Shown here one piece after another: positions 9,583 to 18,800 of a stretch of 64,000 nt of DNA. The notes beneath the pieces were generated by a model. It saw nothing but the letters and a program-made list of their open reading frames with translations, did no database searches and had not been told where the DNA came from. Source of the stretch: Yersinia ruckeri ATCC 29473 (GTDB lineage Bacteria; Pseudomonadota; Gammaproteobacteria; Enterobacterales; Enterobacteriaceae); assembly GCF_000754815.1 (NCBI RefSeq), contig NZ_KN150747.1:95647-159646 (forward strand), in the 5' to 3' direction. The number at the start of each line of letters is the position of its first letter. Positions within the stretch are counted from its first letter, which is position 1. A program made the position numbers and the translations under genes.

Positions 9583-10151
9583 TTATCAATGTTATCCGGG
9601 TGACGGAAGCAATTGCACATATGATCGTTTACCAGCCCGGTAGCCTGCATAAAGGCATAACAGATTGTCGATCCAATAAATTTAAACCCTTTTTTCTTCA
9701 GCGCCTTGGACATCGTGTCTGAGAGCGGCGTTGTGGCTGGCGCTTCGGCCAGACTCCACCAATGATTGACTTTCGGTGTGCCATCGACAAAGCGCCAGAT
9801 AAATTCCGAAAAATCTTCGCCGTTTGCTTCCATAGCCAGATAGGCCTGAGCGTTGGTAATAATTGCCTGAATTTTACCCCGATGGCGGATTATGCCGCTA
9901 TCCAACACCAATTTTTCTACCTCTTCCGATCCCATCTTTGCCACACGCACCGGATCAAAGTTATGGAAACATTTGCGATAGTTTTCACGTTTTTTCAGCA
10001 CAGTTATCCACGAAAGACCAGCTTGTTGCCCTTCTAGGCAAAGCATTTCGAATAATGCCCGGCTGTCAGTACATGGAACTCCCCATTCATTATCGTGATA
10101 AGCAAGATAAAGCGGATCCGAAGTGACCCAACCACAGCGCTGTAAAGCCAT
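9579..10151 (-). CDS. tag: DNA-3-methyladenine glycosylase I
   Basis: This base-excision repair glycosylase removes 3-methyladenine from alkylated DNA. The 190 residues compare with 187 in E. coli. Hallmarks are the N-terminal RCGWV and YHDNEWGVP, the helix-hairpin segment LEGQQAGLSWITVLKKRENY, and a C-terminal GLVNDHMCNC. The zinc-ligand set expected from the family (Cys and His at both ends) is present: Cys6, His19 and the His/Cys pair in NDHMCNC. It is the first gene of the tag-yiaC pair. Confidence 0.95.
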   Translation of the reverse strand: MALQRCGWVTSDPLYLAYHDNEWGVPCTDSRALFEMLCLEGQQAGLSWITVLKKRENYRKCFHNFDPVRVAKMGSEEVEKLVLDSGIIRHRGKIQAIITNAQAYLAMEANGEDFSEFIWRFVDGTPKVNHWWSLAEAPATTPLSDTMSKALKKKGFKFIGSTICYAFMQATGLVNDHMCNCFRHPDNIDK

Positions 10152-10332
10152 ATTTTTCTCTCTTAATGGTTTATCCAGGCTGAAGATGATCGCTGTTCAG
10201 GCAACGATAAGCAACCGACACATTTTTCATTTTGTTGAAAACTTGATCAAGATAGAAAATGATTAATAATTGATCTCTTGAAAGAGAATAAACTTTTTTT
10301 CTGCAATAATAAATAATTTAATGGTGAATAAT

Positions 10333-10584
10333 ATGCTTTTAAAGAGAAAAGTTCTGATGTTGCCTCTGGCTGGGTTACTCAGTTTGGGATTGCTTTTCGA
10401 GGTGACTCCTGCTGCAAAGGCTTCTTCATTCAGTCAATCGCCACTTTTATCGTGTTCCTGTGGTGACGAGTGCCATCGATGTCATGAGTTTTTGTCTCCG
10501 GTGGCGAAGAATAATCCAACAACAGTGTTTGCCATGCCAGGCCCCATTATCTGGAAGTGCTGGTTAGGTTGTCCATTACGTTGA
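10333..10584 (+). CDS. Small secreted cysteine-rich peptide, unknown
   Basis: I do not recognise this gene. The ORF is open from 10321, but the ATG at 10333 has a GGTGA 7 nt upstream and starts a textbook signal peptide. The signal peptide has a KRK n-region, a hydrophobic LPLAGLLSLGLLF core and the cleavage site AAKA/SS near residue 30. The predicted mature peptide of about 53 residues carries six cysteines: a tight cluster SCSCGDECHRC and a terminal pair KCWLGC. This suggests disulfide bonds or metal binding in the periplasm or outside the cell. It stands alone, downstream of the divergent tag gene. A microcin, inhibitor or metal-binding role would be guesswork. Confidence 0.55.
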   Translation: MLLKRKVLMLPLAGLLSLGLLFEVTPAAKASSFSQSPLLSCSCGDECHRCHEFLSPVAKNNPTTVFAMPGPIIWKCWLGCPLR

Positions 10585-10852
10585 ATAAAATTCAGGAGGA
10601 TAGCTCAACCAAAAATAAGGGTATTGCCTGAGTTATTTATATGATTATTTGGATTTTTTCCACCAGGGGAATCCTTTTTACTAGGTAGTATATATTTTTT
10701 GTACTAATCGATAATTATGCATTTATTAGTCATCTATATGTTTTTATTGGGTTATTTTCTTGACTGTTAGCCGTATCGGTCAATAATTATACAGCCATAA
10801 GCATGAAATACTGCTTTTGGTTCTCCTTTAAATACTTTATAGGATAATTAAT

Positions 10853-11119
10853 ATGATGAATAATATAAAACACTTCCGTAAGTCACTTATCACGGGTGCT
10901 GCTTTTGCTTTGCTGCTCAGTGCAGGGCAGGCAATGGCCACTGATGCGACCACGATGTTACCGACCACAGACGTAGTACCAGCGGATTCTTCTGCGCCAG
11001 CGGTTACCAGCTGCCTGAGTTCGACGAATATGCTGGATTTAACCTGCGTTCTTAATGCCATGATGCAGAGTATGACCCCCACTCCTCCGGTAACCACCGC
11101 AACTCCACCAACGGCATAG
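10853..11119 (+). CDS. Small secreted Thr/Pro-rich protein, unknown
   Basis: The 88-residue ORF has a strong signal peptide (about residues 1-29, cleavage AMA/TD). The mature part of about 59 residues is rich in Thr, Pro and Ser, has two cysteines 13 residues apart, and ends in the low-complexity tail PTPPVTTATPPTA. An AGGA sits about 8 nt before the tandem ATGATG start. It lies 268 bp after the Cys-rich peptide gene on the same strand and is followed by nested inverted repeats. The function is not recognisable. The signal peptide and ribosome-binding site make it likely to be real. Confidence 0.6.
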   Translation: MMNNIKHFRKSLITGAAFALLLSAGQAMATDATTMLPTTDVVPADSSAPAVTSCLSSTNMLDLTCVLNAMMQSMTPTPPVTTATPPTA

Positions 11120-11125
11120 GATCAG

Positions 11126-11182
11126 GTCAGCATGTAAAATTTTGAGTGCTGACTGCACGAGGTTAACCGCTCAAAATTTTAC
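11126..11182. repeat. Nested, mutually exclusive inverted repeats upstream of glyQ
   Basis: GTAAAATTTTGAG (11134-11146) pairs perfectly with CTCAAAATTTTAC (11170-11182), giving a 13-bp stem with a 23-nt loop. GTCAGCA (11126-11132) pairs with TGCTGAC (11147-11153) around the left arm of the first stem, so the two hairpins exclude each other. No T-run follows, so this is not a plain terminator. GTCAGCA recurs at 11209-11215. Confidence 0.6.
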
Positions 11183-11253
11183 CTAAATAAGGTCGCTGAA
11201 CAGGCCTTGTCAGCAAACAAGATGAGGTAAGTTCAGCTTTATTTTACATATTC

Positions 11254-11279
11254 CGCCGTGGGCTATTCCTGCCACGGCG
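11254..11279. repeat. GC-rich hairpin upstream of glyQ
   Basis: CGCCGTGG (11254-11261) pairs with CCACGGCG (11272-11279) around a 10-nt loop. It lies about 145 bp before the glyQ start and lacks a T-tract. It may be a factor-dependent terminator hairpin for the small gene upstream, or leader structure. Confidence 0.4.
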
Positions 11280-11424
11280 CGTGATTCACTGCCATTGTCT
11301 GGCTAATTAATCAACAAATTCACCTTCATTCGCTTATCTTGCCGGATTCTGGCTGTATATCTTACGGTCAACGGGTATACTGATTCATTCAATTTTATCC
11401 ACTTGTATCGCGTGCGAATCCAAC

Positions 11425-12339
11425 ATGCAAAAGTTTGATACCAAGACCTTTCAGGGCCTGATCCTGACGTTACAGGACTATTGGGCGCGCCAAGGCTGCA
11501 CCATTGTTCAACCACTGGACATGGAAGTCGGCGCGGGTACCTCTCACCCAATGACCTGCCTGCGGGCGCTTGGCCCAGAGCCAATCGCTGCTGCTTATGT
11601 ACAGCCTTCCCGTCGTCCAACCGATGGTCGTTACGGCGAAAACCCTAACCGTCTGCAACATTATTACCAGTTCCAGGTCATTATTAAGCCTTCTCCAGAT
11701 AATATTCAGGAGCTGTACTTAGGCTCGCTGAAAGAGCTGGGTTTGGATCCGACCATTCACGATATCCGCTTCGTTGAAGATAACTGGGAAAACCCGACAT
11801 TGGGTGCCTGGGGGCTCGGCTGGGAAGTGTGGTTGAACGGTATGGAAGTAACCCAGTTTACCTACTTCCAGCAAGTCGGTGGTCTGGAGTGCAAACCGGT
11901 TACTGGCGAAATCACTTATGGCTTGGAGCGTCTGGCGATGTATATCCAGGGCGTAGACAGCGTATATGATTTGGTGTGGTGTGATGGTCCACTGGGTAAA
12001 ACTACCTATGGCGATATTTATCATCAAAATGAAGTTGAGCAATCAACTTATAACTTTGAATACGCCGATGTTGATTTCCTGTTCTCCTGCTTCGAGCAGT
12101 ATGAGAAAGAAGCCCAGTCACTTTTAGCGCTGGAAAATCCGTTGCCATTGCCCGCTTATGAGCGAATTTTGAAAGCAGGTCACACCTTTAACCTGCTGGA
12201 CGCGCGTAAAGCCATCTCGGTGACCGAGCGTCAACGCTATATTCTGCGCATTCGTACGCTGACCAAAGCGGTCGCCGAGGCCTATTATGCCTCCCGCGAG
12301 GCATTGGGTTTCCCTATGTGCAAAAAGAATCAGAACTAA
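11425..12339 (+). CDS. glyQ: Glycyl-tRNA synthetase alpha subunit
   Basis: This is the catalytic subunit of the alpha2beta2 bacterial glycyl-tRNA synthetase, which charges tRNA-Gly in the cytosol. The 304 residues compare with 303 in E. coli. Near-invariant family blocks are visible: [17 protein letters not shown], the class II segments CLRALGPEP and [17 protein letters not shown], and the [18 protein letters not shown] region. It is followed after 9 bp by glyS, as in other enterobacteria, so the two form an operon. Confidence 0.98.
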   Translation: MQKFDTKTFQGLILTLQDYWARQGCTIVQPLDMEVGAGTSHPMTCLRALGPEPIAAAYVQPSRRPTDGRYGENPNRLQHYYQFQVIIKPSPDNIQELYLGSLKELGLDPTIHDIRFVEDNWENPTLGAWGLGWEVWLNGMEVTQFTYFQQVGGLECKPVTGEITYGLERLAMYIQGVDSVYDLVWCDGPLGKTTYGDIYHQNEVEQSTYNFEYADVDFLFSCFEQYEKEAQSLLALENPLPLPAYERILKAGHTFNLLDARKAISVTERQRYILRIRTLTKAVAEAYYASREALGFPMCKKNQN

Positions 12340-12348
12340 GAGGCTGTC

Positions 12349-14418
12349 ATGACTCAACAGACTTTCCTGGTGGAAATCGGCACGGAAGAGTTGCCACCAA
12401 AGGCTCTTCGTTCCCTGGCGGAATCTTTTGCCGCTAATATTACCGCAGAGCTGGATAGCGCGAATTTATCTCATGGTGACGTGAGCTGGTTTGCTGCTCC
12501 TCGTCGTTTAGCGGTAAAAGTGGCCAATTTGAGCGCTGCTCAAGCTGACCGTGAAGTTGAAAAACGCGGCCCTGCCATTTCTCAGGCTTTTGACGCTGAA
12601 GGCAAGCCAACCAAGGCTGCTGAAGGTTGGGCGCGCGGTTGTGGTATCACCGTGGATCAGGCTGAACGTCTGGCTACGGATAAAGGCGAATGGTTGTTGT
12701 ACCGTGCTCATATCATTGGCCAATCCGCGCAGCTATTATTAGCGGGTATGGTGAGTACGGCTCTCAGTAAGCTGCCGATTCCTAAATTGATGCGTTGGGG
12801 CGATAAAGAAACCCAATTTGTTCGTCCGGTTCATACTGTGACCATGCTGTTGGGTAGTGAACTGATCCCCGGCACCGTCTTAGGGATTCATTCTAATCGT
12901 GTGATTCGCGGCCATCGCTTTATGGGCGAAGCCGAATTCACTATCGATAGTGCCGAACAATACCCGCAAATTCTGCTGGAGCGCGGCAAAGTTATTGCTG
13001 ACTATGAATTGCGTAAATCTATCATTAAACGTGATGCTGAGTTGGCGGCGCAGAAAATTGGCGGTGTTGCTGATCTGAGCGAAAGTTTACTGGAAGAAGT
13101 GGCTTCACTGGTCGAATGGCCGGTGGTACTGACGGCGAAGTTTGAAGAGAAGTTTCTCGCAGTTCCGGCGGAAGCGCTGGTTTACACCATGAAAGGGGAT
13201 CAGAAGTACTTCCCGGTGTACGATGCTGCGGGCAACCTGATGCCTAACTTCATCTTTGTTGCCAACATTGAATCTAAAGATCCTCAACAGATTATTTCTG
13301 GTAACGAGAAGGTGGTTCGCCCACGTTTGGCTGATGCCGAATTCTTCTTTAAAACCGATCGCAAACAACGTCTGGAAGATAATTTACCGCGTCTGGAAAC
13401 GGTGCTGTTCCAACAGCAATTGGGTACTCTGCGCGATAAAACTGATCGTATCCAAGCGCTGGCGGGTTGGGTTGCCGAGCAAATTGGTGCCGATGTCAAT
13501 CACGCAACCCGCGCCGGTTTGCTGTCTAAATGCGACCTGATGACCAATATGGTGTTCGAATTTACCGACACCCAGGGCGTGATGGGAATGCACTATGCTC
13601 GTCATGATGGCGAAGCTGAAGATGTTGCCGTGGCGTTGAACGAGCAATACCAACCGCGCTTTGCCGGTGACAATTTGCCATCCAATCCAGTTGCCTGCGC
13701 ATTGGCGATTGCCGATAAGATGGACACATTGGCGGGTATCTTTGGTATTGGTCAGCATCCGAAAGGCGATAAAGATCCGTTCGCATTACGCCGTGCATCA
13801 CTGGGCGTATTACGCATTATCGTCGAGAAAAATCTGCCGTTGGATCTGCAAACCCTGACCGAAGAAGCCGTGCGCCTGTATGGCAGCAAGCTGACCAACG
13901 GCAAGGTTGTTGATGAAGTGGTCGAGTTTATGCTGGGTCGTTTCCGTGCTTGGTATCAGGAAGAAGGCCACAGCGTGGATACGATTCAGGCTGTTCTGGC
14001 TCGTCGTCCGACCAAACCGGCTGATTTTGATGCGCGGGTTAAAGCTGTCAGTCACTTCCGTACTCTGGATGCGGCTGCCGCTCTGGCTGCAGCGAATAAG
14101 CGAGTGTCGAATATTCTGGCGAAATCCACGGATACTTTAAATGATCGCGTCAATGCTGCCGTCCTGAAAGACTCTGCCGAGTTGCAATTGGCTACGCACC
14201 TGGTCGTGCTGCGTGACCAGCTGACACCGCTGTTTGCTGAAGGTCGGTATCAGGAAGCGTTGGTTGAACTGGCAACGCTGCGTGAAAACGTCGACGCCTT
14301 CTTCGATAACGTCATGGTGATGGCTGAAGACGATGCTGTGCGGATTAACCGACTGACATTATTGAGTAAATTACGTGAACTGTTCTTGCAAGTAGCAGAT
14401 ATTTCTCTGTTGCAGTAA
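12349..14418 (+). CDS. glyS: Glycyl-tRNA synthetase beta subunit
   Basis: The 689-residue beta subunit (same length as E. coli) is needed for tRNA-Gly recognition and for assembly of the alpha2beta2 enzyme. The start [20 protein letters not shown] is the conserved N-terminus. The C-terminal anticodon-binding domain (about 590-689) includes [18 protein letters not shown]. An AAGAGG sequence lies before the ATG. It is the second gene of glyQS. Confidence 0.98.
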   Translation: MTQQTFLVEIGTEELPPKALRSLAESFAANITAELDSANLSHGDVSWFAAPRRLAVKVANLSAAQADREVEKRGPAISQAFDAEGKPTKAAEGWARGCGITVDQAERLATDKGEWLLYRAHIIGQSAQLLLAGMVSTALSKLPIPKLMRWGDKETQFVRPVHTVTMLLGSELIPGTVLGIHSNRVIRGHRFMGEAEFTIDSAEQYPQILLERGKVIADYELRKSIIKRDAELAAQKIGGVADLSESLLEEVASLVEWPVVLTAKFEEKFLAVPAEALVYTMKGDQKYFPVYDAAGNLMPNFIFVANIESKDPQQIISGNEKVVRPRLADAEFFFKTDRKQRLEDNLPRLETVLFQQQLGTLRDKTDRIQALAGWVAEQIGADVNHATRAGLLSKCDLMTNMVFEFTDTQGVMGMHYARHDGEAEDVAVALNEQYQPRFAGDNLPSNPVACALAIADKMDTLAGIFGIGQHPKGDKDPFALRRASLGVLRIIVEKNLPLDLQTLTEEAVRLYGSKLTNGKVVDEVVEFMLGRFRAWYQEEGHSVDTIQAVLARRPTKPADFDARVKAVSHFRTLDAAAALAAANKRVSNILAKSTDTLNDRVNAAVLKDSAELQLATHLVVLRDQLTPLFAEGRYQEALVELATLRENVDAFFDNVMVMAEDDAVRINRLTLLSKLRELFLQVADISLLQ

Positions 14419-14435
14419 TCCAGTTTTCGGCCAAG

Positions 14436-14462
14436 GCAAAGGGGGATAAATTACCCCTTTGC
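14436..14462 (+). terminator. Hairpin after glyS
   Basis: GCAAAGGGG (14436-14444) pairs with CCCCTTTGC (14454-14462) directly after the glyS stop. The T-tail is weak, so termination may be partial or factor-aided. Confidence 0.6.
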
Positions 14463-14541
14463 ACTATTCTTATTGATTCAGGGATGTGTAATAAGAACGG
14501 ACACTTGTGAAAATAAACGTTTATTACAGGAGTAATTCCCT

Positions 14542-15261
14542 ATGGCTTTTGCACTGAATACGCATCGGTATTCGCGTTGGTTAACGTCAATTTTGGCGCT
14601 GTTTATGGTGTTTCAGCTCACAGCATGTGGCGATAAAGAGCCAGAGCAACGCAAGGCTTTCATCGATTATCTGCAAAATACCGTGATGCGTAGTGGGATG
14701 AAACTGCCAACGCTGAGCGAAGATCAGAAACAGAAATTCGGCCCATATGCTAGTGATTATGCGATTTTGGTGACATTTTCGCAGCAGTTGAACCAATCTA
14801 TCGATGCTGGGTTCACGCCTGCGATGACGCAGATTAACGAAATTCGGGTCGCGCAGGATTATCTGAGCAAACGTCCCGTATTGCAGCAGGCAGCGGGTAC
14901 GCTCAATTTATTGACCCAACAGATTCAGACTGCCAAACATCAAGCTGATACCGCGCAGGCGGCATTGAAGCAGCCGGATGATCTGAAAGTGGTTTACAAT
15001 CAGGTTTATGACAAGCGGGTAACGCAGCCTTCGGCGGTATTGATTCCTGCAATTCCAACCTTGGCTTCTTTTGTACAAGATTTGGTTCAGGTCGGCGATT
15101 TCCTGCAACAGCAAGGGACTCAGGTGACCTTCAATGACGGTGGTGTACAGTTTCCGACTCAGCAACAAGCGGTTCAGTACAATACTATGATGACCAATCT
15201 GGTCGCGAAATACCCGGCGATGGCTTCCGCGAAGAAAAGTGTTCAGGCTGCCATTCAGTAA
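14542..15261 (+). CDS. yiaF: DUF3053 lipoprotein YiaF
   Basis: This 239-residue predicted lipoprotein has a signal peptide ending in LTAC (lipobox, Cys29) followed by GDKEPEQRKAF. The rest is helical and soluble and matches the DUF3053 family represented by E. coli YiaF. The function is unknown. An AGGAG sequence precedes the ATG at 14542. It stands alone downstream of glyS and converges on the pilus operon. Confidence 0.88.
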   Translation: MAFALNTHRYSRWLTSILALFMVFQLTACGDKEPEQRKAFIDYLQNTVMRSGMKLPTLSEDQKQKFGPYASDYAILVTFSQQLNQSIDAGFTPAMTQINEIRVAQDYLSKRPVLQQAAGTLNLLTQQIQTAKHQADTAQAALKQPDDLKVVYNQVYDKRVTQPSAVLIPAIPTLASFVQDLVQVGDFLQQQGTQVTFNDGGVQFPTQQQAVQYNTMMTNLVAKYPAMASAKKSVQAAIQ

Positions 15262-15273
15262 TCACTTCTTTTA

Positions 15274-15304
15274 CTGTCAGGGCATCGTAATGATGGCCTG
15301 ACAG
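15274..15304. terminator. Hairpin between yiaF and the pilus operon
   Basis: CTGTCAGGGCATC pairs with GATGGCCTGACAG around a short GTAAT loop. It lies between two convergent transcription units, so it could serve both. There is no long T-run. Confidence 0.6.
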
Positions 15305-15348
15305 ACATCTCAAACCTCCTTTCGTAGTATGCCTATTCCCCCAGATTG

Positions 15349-16365
15349 TTAGAAAGAAAGTGATACCGTGATGGTATCGGTAAAGGCTCCAGCCGTTGGT
15401 GTGGTTTGTCCAGATAAGATCTGTGCCGAATAGGTATAGTTTTTGGTGACTAAATCTGAGTTGGTACTGGTAGGAGCGTTGCTCGACCAAGCTTGCCCTG
15501 CCGCCAGATTGCCCCAGCGAGGAAAGGTGTTATTCGCACCCTGATAAATATCATAAGCAATGATATTGCCAGTACCGGTGCCAGTGCCATTTCTCGCCAT
15601 ATAACGTACACCGCCGACGGAGTGCTGGCCGTTATCCAGACTGACGGTATAAGTACTGCCTTTGGTGCAGACGACGGCAATATTTCTATTACTGACAGAA
15701 GAAAAACTACTGAGTAGCGGTTGGGAGCCAAAGCTGACTGAATCAGCAGTAATGGTCGTGCAGTCATTGGAGACAACGATTGTGACGATTAAAGGTAGTA
15801 TCGGTGATCCTGTGGTCTGCCCACCCAGCGCACAGGTCAATATTGTACAGATAGAGTAAGTAGTTTTAATGCCGAGCGTTGTTGTATAGGTGCCTGCGGC
15901 GACGTTTAAGGATGATGAAGGTAGAGTGAGCAAATAAATCGGCAGCGTGAAGTTTTTGTTCGATGTAGAGAGGTTAATCAGGCTGCTGCTATTAAAATTA
16001 ATTCCTGCTCCACCGATCAGCATTGGTGTTGTGCAAGGATTGGTGTTTGTGGTGCATACGCTTATTGGGATTGAATCTGTACTCGCCGCCGAGGTTTGTA
16101 ACACTGGCGTGGAGCCATTGAAATAGGTTGAACTGACTAATTGCAGTGAGATGGTGTCATTAGTCAATAATCCTAGCACTGAAACAGTACAGTTCACTGA
16201 TACTGAACCTGACGTTGAAGATGCGGGAGGAGTTTTTAGTGCAAAAGAGGTGACCGAGCCAAAAGTTCCATTCACTTCAGCAGTAGTACAGGCAGCCTGG
16301 ACACAGTGAGTTCCTCCCGCTAGCAAGGCAATAAATAAAACCGCAAGGCCTATCATTCTTTTCAT
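15349..16365 (-). CDS. Csu-type pilus tip adhesin, two spore coat U domains
   Basis: This 338-residue secreted protein (signal peptide about 1-24, cleavage VQA/A) has two spore coat protein U (SCPU) domains, roughly residues 27-160 and 170-338. This is the arrangement of the CsuE tip subunit of archaic chaperone-usher pili. Each domain starts with a conserved cysteine and ends in a donor-strand-type beta motif (DTITVSLSF at the C-terminus). Its ATG directly abuts the usher stop codon (TAAATG), showing tight coupling. It is the last gene of the operon. It probably binds abiotic or host surfaces by hydrophobic tip loops. Confidence 0.85.
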   Translation of the reverse strand: MKRMIGLAVLFIALLAGGTHCVQAACTTAEVNGTFGSVTSFALKTPPASSTSGSVSVNCTVSVLGLLTNDTISLQLVSSTYFNGSTPVLQTSAASTDSIPISVCTTNTNPCTTPMLIGGAGINFNSSSLINLSTSNKNFTLPIYLLTLPSSSLNVAAGTYTTTLGIKTTYSICTILTCALGGQTTGSPILPLIVTIVVSNDCTTITADSVSFGSQPLLSSFSSVSNRNIAVVCTKGSTYTVSLDNGQHSVGGVRYMARNGTGTGTGNIIAYDIYQGANNTFPRWGNLAAGQAWSSNAPTSTNSDLVTKNYTYSAQILSGQTTPTAGAFTDTITVSLSF

Positions 16366-18774
16366 TTAATTTACCTGTGCTGGGGTGAGTGGGCAAACTA
16401 TCGGGCTGCTCATCGTGGCGGGTTGAGAGGTTGAAGCATCGAAAGGCACTGTGATCTGACACTTTCTGCCGTCTGGCGTCACGACGGTTAAATCATTACT
16501 GGCAGCCAGGTCTTCCAGATACACAATGCCATCCCAGCCGACGTAAGTTGTCGTTTGCTTATCTCGTTGGATCTGGCTGGAGAGCGGTAGCGGCTTGCCC
16601 TGTTGATTGACGAGCACAAAACTCAGCGAGTTGGATTTTTTGAAATCGAAGTTCAGCATATAGCCGCTATGACGTTGCACGGATAGCCTTTTTTCGGTGT
16701 TGCCTATCCTTATATCCGCCGGTAAATCGGTGGTATCAATTTCATATTTGGCCGGATAATAAGATGTGATTCTGGGTACTAAAAGATAGCCACTATTATC
16801 AGTCACGCCGATTAGCTGATTTTCATAACGCACTCGCACGTTGGAATAACCCTGAGTGCTCACCAATACAAAAGCATCACTGATACGGTTGGCAGCGAAC
16901 AGTGATTTATCCATCAATACCAACGAACCGCTGAGATCTGCCCATTGGGTGTCATCACCCGTATTACCATAGGTGCCAATAGCTGATTCAAACTTGGCGT
17001 TGCGCCAATTCAAGCTCGCTTGCTGATAATGGCTTTGATCTGATTGTCTGGCATAGGCCAGATCCCAGCTTAGGCCTCCATCACTCGGCATACCTCGGTT
17101 ATAATTGACCTGCTGGCGGGTTTGGCCGTCGAGGTTGCGTTGGCTGGAAATACTGGCACTCGACTGCGTACCGAAAGGAATCATCAGAGAAAGGGCACCT
17201 GACCAGCCGTTGGCCTCAATATCGCGGGTGGCGGAAAGATACAGGCTGCTACCAGAGAGCAAAGAGTGGCTCCAGGACAGACTAAATAAGCGTGTTTGTT
17301 CATCGTCTTGGCCGTGAACATCAATATAGGCCGCCCCTAAATTGCCGAAATCATTCAGCATCACGCTGGCAGAATATTGAGCGCTACGACGACTAAGGGA
17401 ATAAGTTGCATGATTATTGCCATCGTGACTATCGTAACTGGCCAGATTACCAAAATCGGGACTTCTTTGGGTATGCTGCGTGCCGAGGCTGAAACGGCCA
17501 TGATCATACTGATAGCCCCAGCTGATTTGATTACCGCTTTTTCCTCGCATATTGCTTTGGCTATAAGCGAGATTTATCACGCCGAAATGACCGGGTTTAA
17601 ATATGCTACCTAAGCCACCCAATGCCAGTGATTCAGCACTTTCACCGTGGCTTTCCAGGGTTAGATAATCAGTTACGCCATAACGGTAAGAGCCACTGAC
17701 GACCGGTGGGCCATAGTCAAAGCTGTTGATACCATAGCCACGGCGGATGACGCCAGTAGAGAATGCATAATCGGCCAAGCCAGGTTTAAGTAGGGTGCTG
17801 GAAACGTAGAATGGCAGTGATACTGAAACCTGTCGACCCAGCGCATCCGTGGTCACTACAGTAGCTTCGCCTGCACCGTTGATAAAGGGCACATTGGTCA
17901 GGGTGAAAGGACCTGGACGGGCATGTTCACTGCTGGTCATATTGCCGTTGATAAATAAATCCACCGAGGTCGGCACCACGGCTTGGCCGGAAAACTGTGG
18001 CAGCGGAAAGGTCACAATATCGGGTCGGATGGAGAAGTCGCGGGAAACACTCAGGCCACCTATGCGGATGCTATTGCTCCAGACCAGAGAATCCGTGATT
18101 AGATCGCCAGCCTGCCAGCGAATGGCATTGGCTTCGTCAAAATGAGAGAAAGTGGTGTCGTAACGCAGATAACCGCCATAATTATCGCTACTTTCGCCAG
18201 AAAGTGCCTGTTTCGCGATACCGGAGTTGGAAATGTATCCATAGTGGCCAAATAGTCGCTGTTCACTCCAGGCCGCTAACTGACTATTACGCTTATAGCG
18301 GGAGGCATAAATATCGTAATTGAATAAAGCGCCAGTGCTGCTGACGGCCTGAAACTTCGGGTTTCTCATCGCGCTGGAAAGCGCCTGATTAGGTAGCCAG
18401 TCAGTGGGGACATCAAGCAACAGGCGCTGTTTTTCGCTGTCATACAGAACGGTTATTTGGGGAGCAGCACTAACGTCGGTTCGTGGAAAAGTCAGGTGCT
18501 CGGCGGCAATACCTGTGCGCTGTAAATCTTTTCCCCCGATCAAATAATGCCCATGTTGGAATTCAACCGGTACCACCAGGCCGGTTGCATATTGATTAAT
18601 AACAAGTTCCAACTGGTACTGAATCATCTGCTCGGTCGATAACGCCGTCGGTGGCGGTGGCGGTGGCAGGGCAGACAATAATTCTTCTGCCGGCGATTCA
18701 GCATGAAACCCAGAAAAAACTGTCGTAATGATCACCAGTCTCCAAAATGGAGAATTACGGCCGTTTTTCATCAA
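16366..18774 (-). CDS. Outer-membrane usher of Csu-type pilus (FimD/PapC family)
   Basis: The 802-residue outer-membrane usher threads pilin-chaperone complexes through a 24-stranded beta-barrel. The N-terminal signal region is followed by an N-terminal chaperone-binding domain (about 50-160), the barrel with plug domain (about 190-660), and C-terminal domains. A cysteine pair typical of ushers appears near the end (KCQITV and IVCPL). Family segments include FINGNMTSSEHARPGPF and GEATVVTTDALGRQVSVSLPFY. It lies between the chaperone (26 bp upstream) and the tip adhesin, as in csuCDE. Confidence 0.9.
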   Translation of the reverse strand: MMKNGRNSPFWRLVIITTVFSGFHAESPAEELLSALPPPPPPTALSTEQMIQYQLELVINQYATGLVVPVEFQHGHYLIGGKDLQRTGIAAEHLTFPRTDVSAAPQITVLYDSEKQRLLLDVPTDWLPNQALSSAMRNPKFQAVSSTGALFNYDIYASRYKRNSQLAAWSEQRLFGHYGYISNSGIAKQALSGESSDNYGGYLRYDTTFSHFDEANAIRWQAGDLITDSLVWSNSIRIGGLSVSRDFSIRPDIVTFPLPQFSGQAVVPTSVDLFINGNMTSSEHARPGPFTLTNVPFINGAGEATVVTTDALGRQVSVSLPFYVSSTLLKPGLADYAFSTGVIRRGYGINSFDYGPPVVSGSYRYGVTDYLTLESHGESAESLALGGLGSIFKPGHFGVINLAYSQSNMRGKSGNQISWGYQYDHGRFSLGTQHTQRSPDFGNLASYDSHDGNNHATYSLSRRSAQYSASVMLNDFGNLGAAYIDVHGQDDEQTRLFSLSWSHSLLSGSSLYLSATRDIEANGWSGALSLMIPFGTQSSASISSQRNLDGQTRQQVNYNRGMPSDGGLSWDLAYARQSDQSHYQQASLNWRNAKFESAIGTYGNTGDDTQWADLSGSLVLMDKSLFAANRISDAFVLVSTQGYSNVRVRYENQLIGVTDNSGYLLVPRITSYYPAKYEIDTTDLPADIRIGNTEKRLSVQRHSGYMLNFDFKKSNSLSFVLVNQQGKPLPLSSQIQRDKQTTTYVGWDGIVYLEDLAASNDLTVVTPDGRKCQITVPFDASTSQPATMSSPIVCPLTPAQVN

Positions 18775-18800
18775 GGTACTGTCTGTTCGTCCCTATTAAA

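Noticed and set aside
13384-13758. Minus-strand ORFs of 80-124 codons inside glyS.
   Set aside because: They are shadows in a conserved essential gene with no signal peptide, motif or ribosome-binding site.
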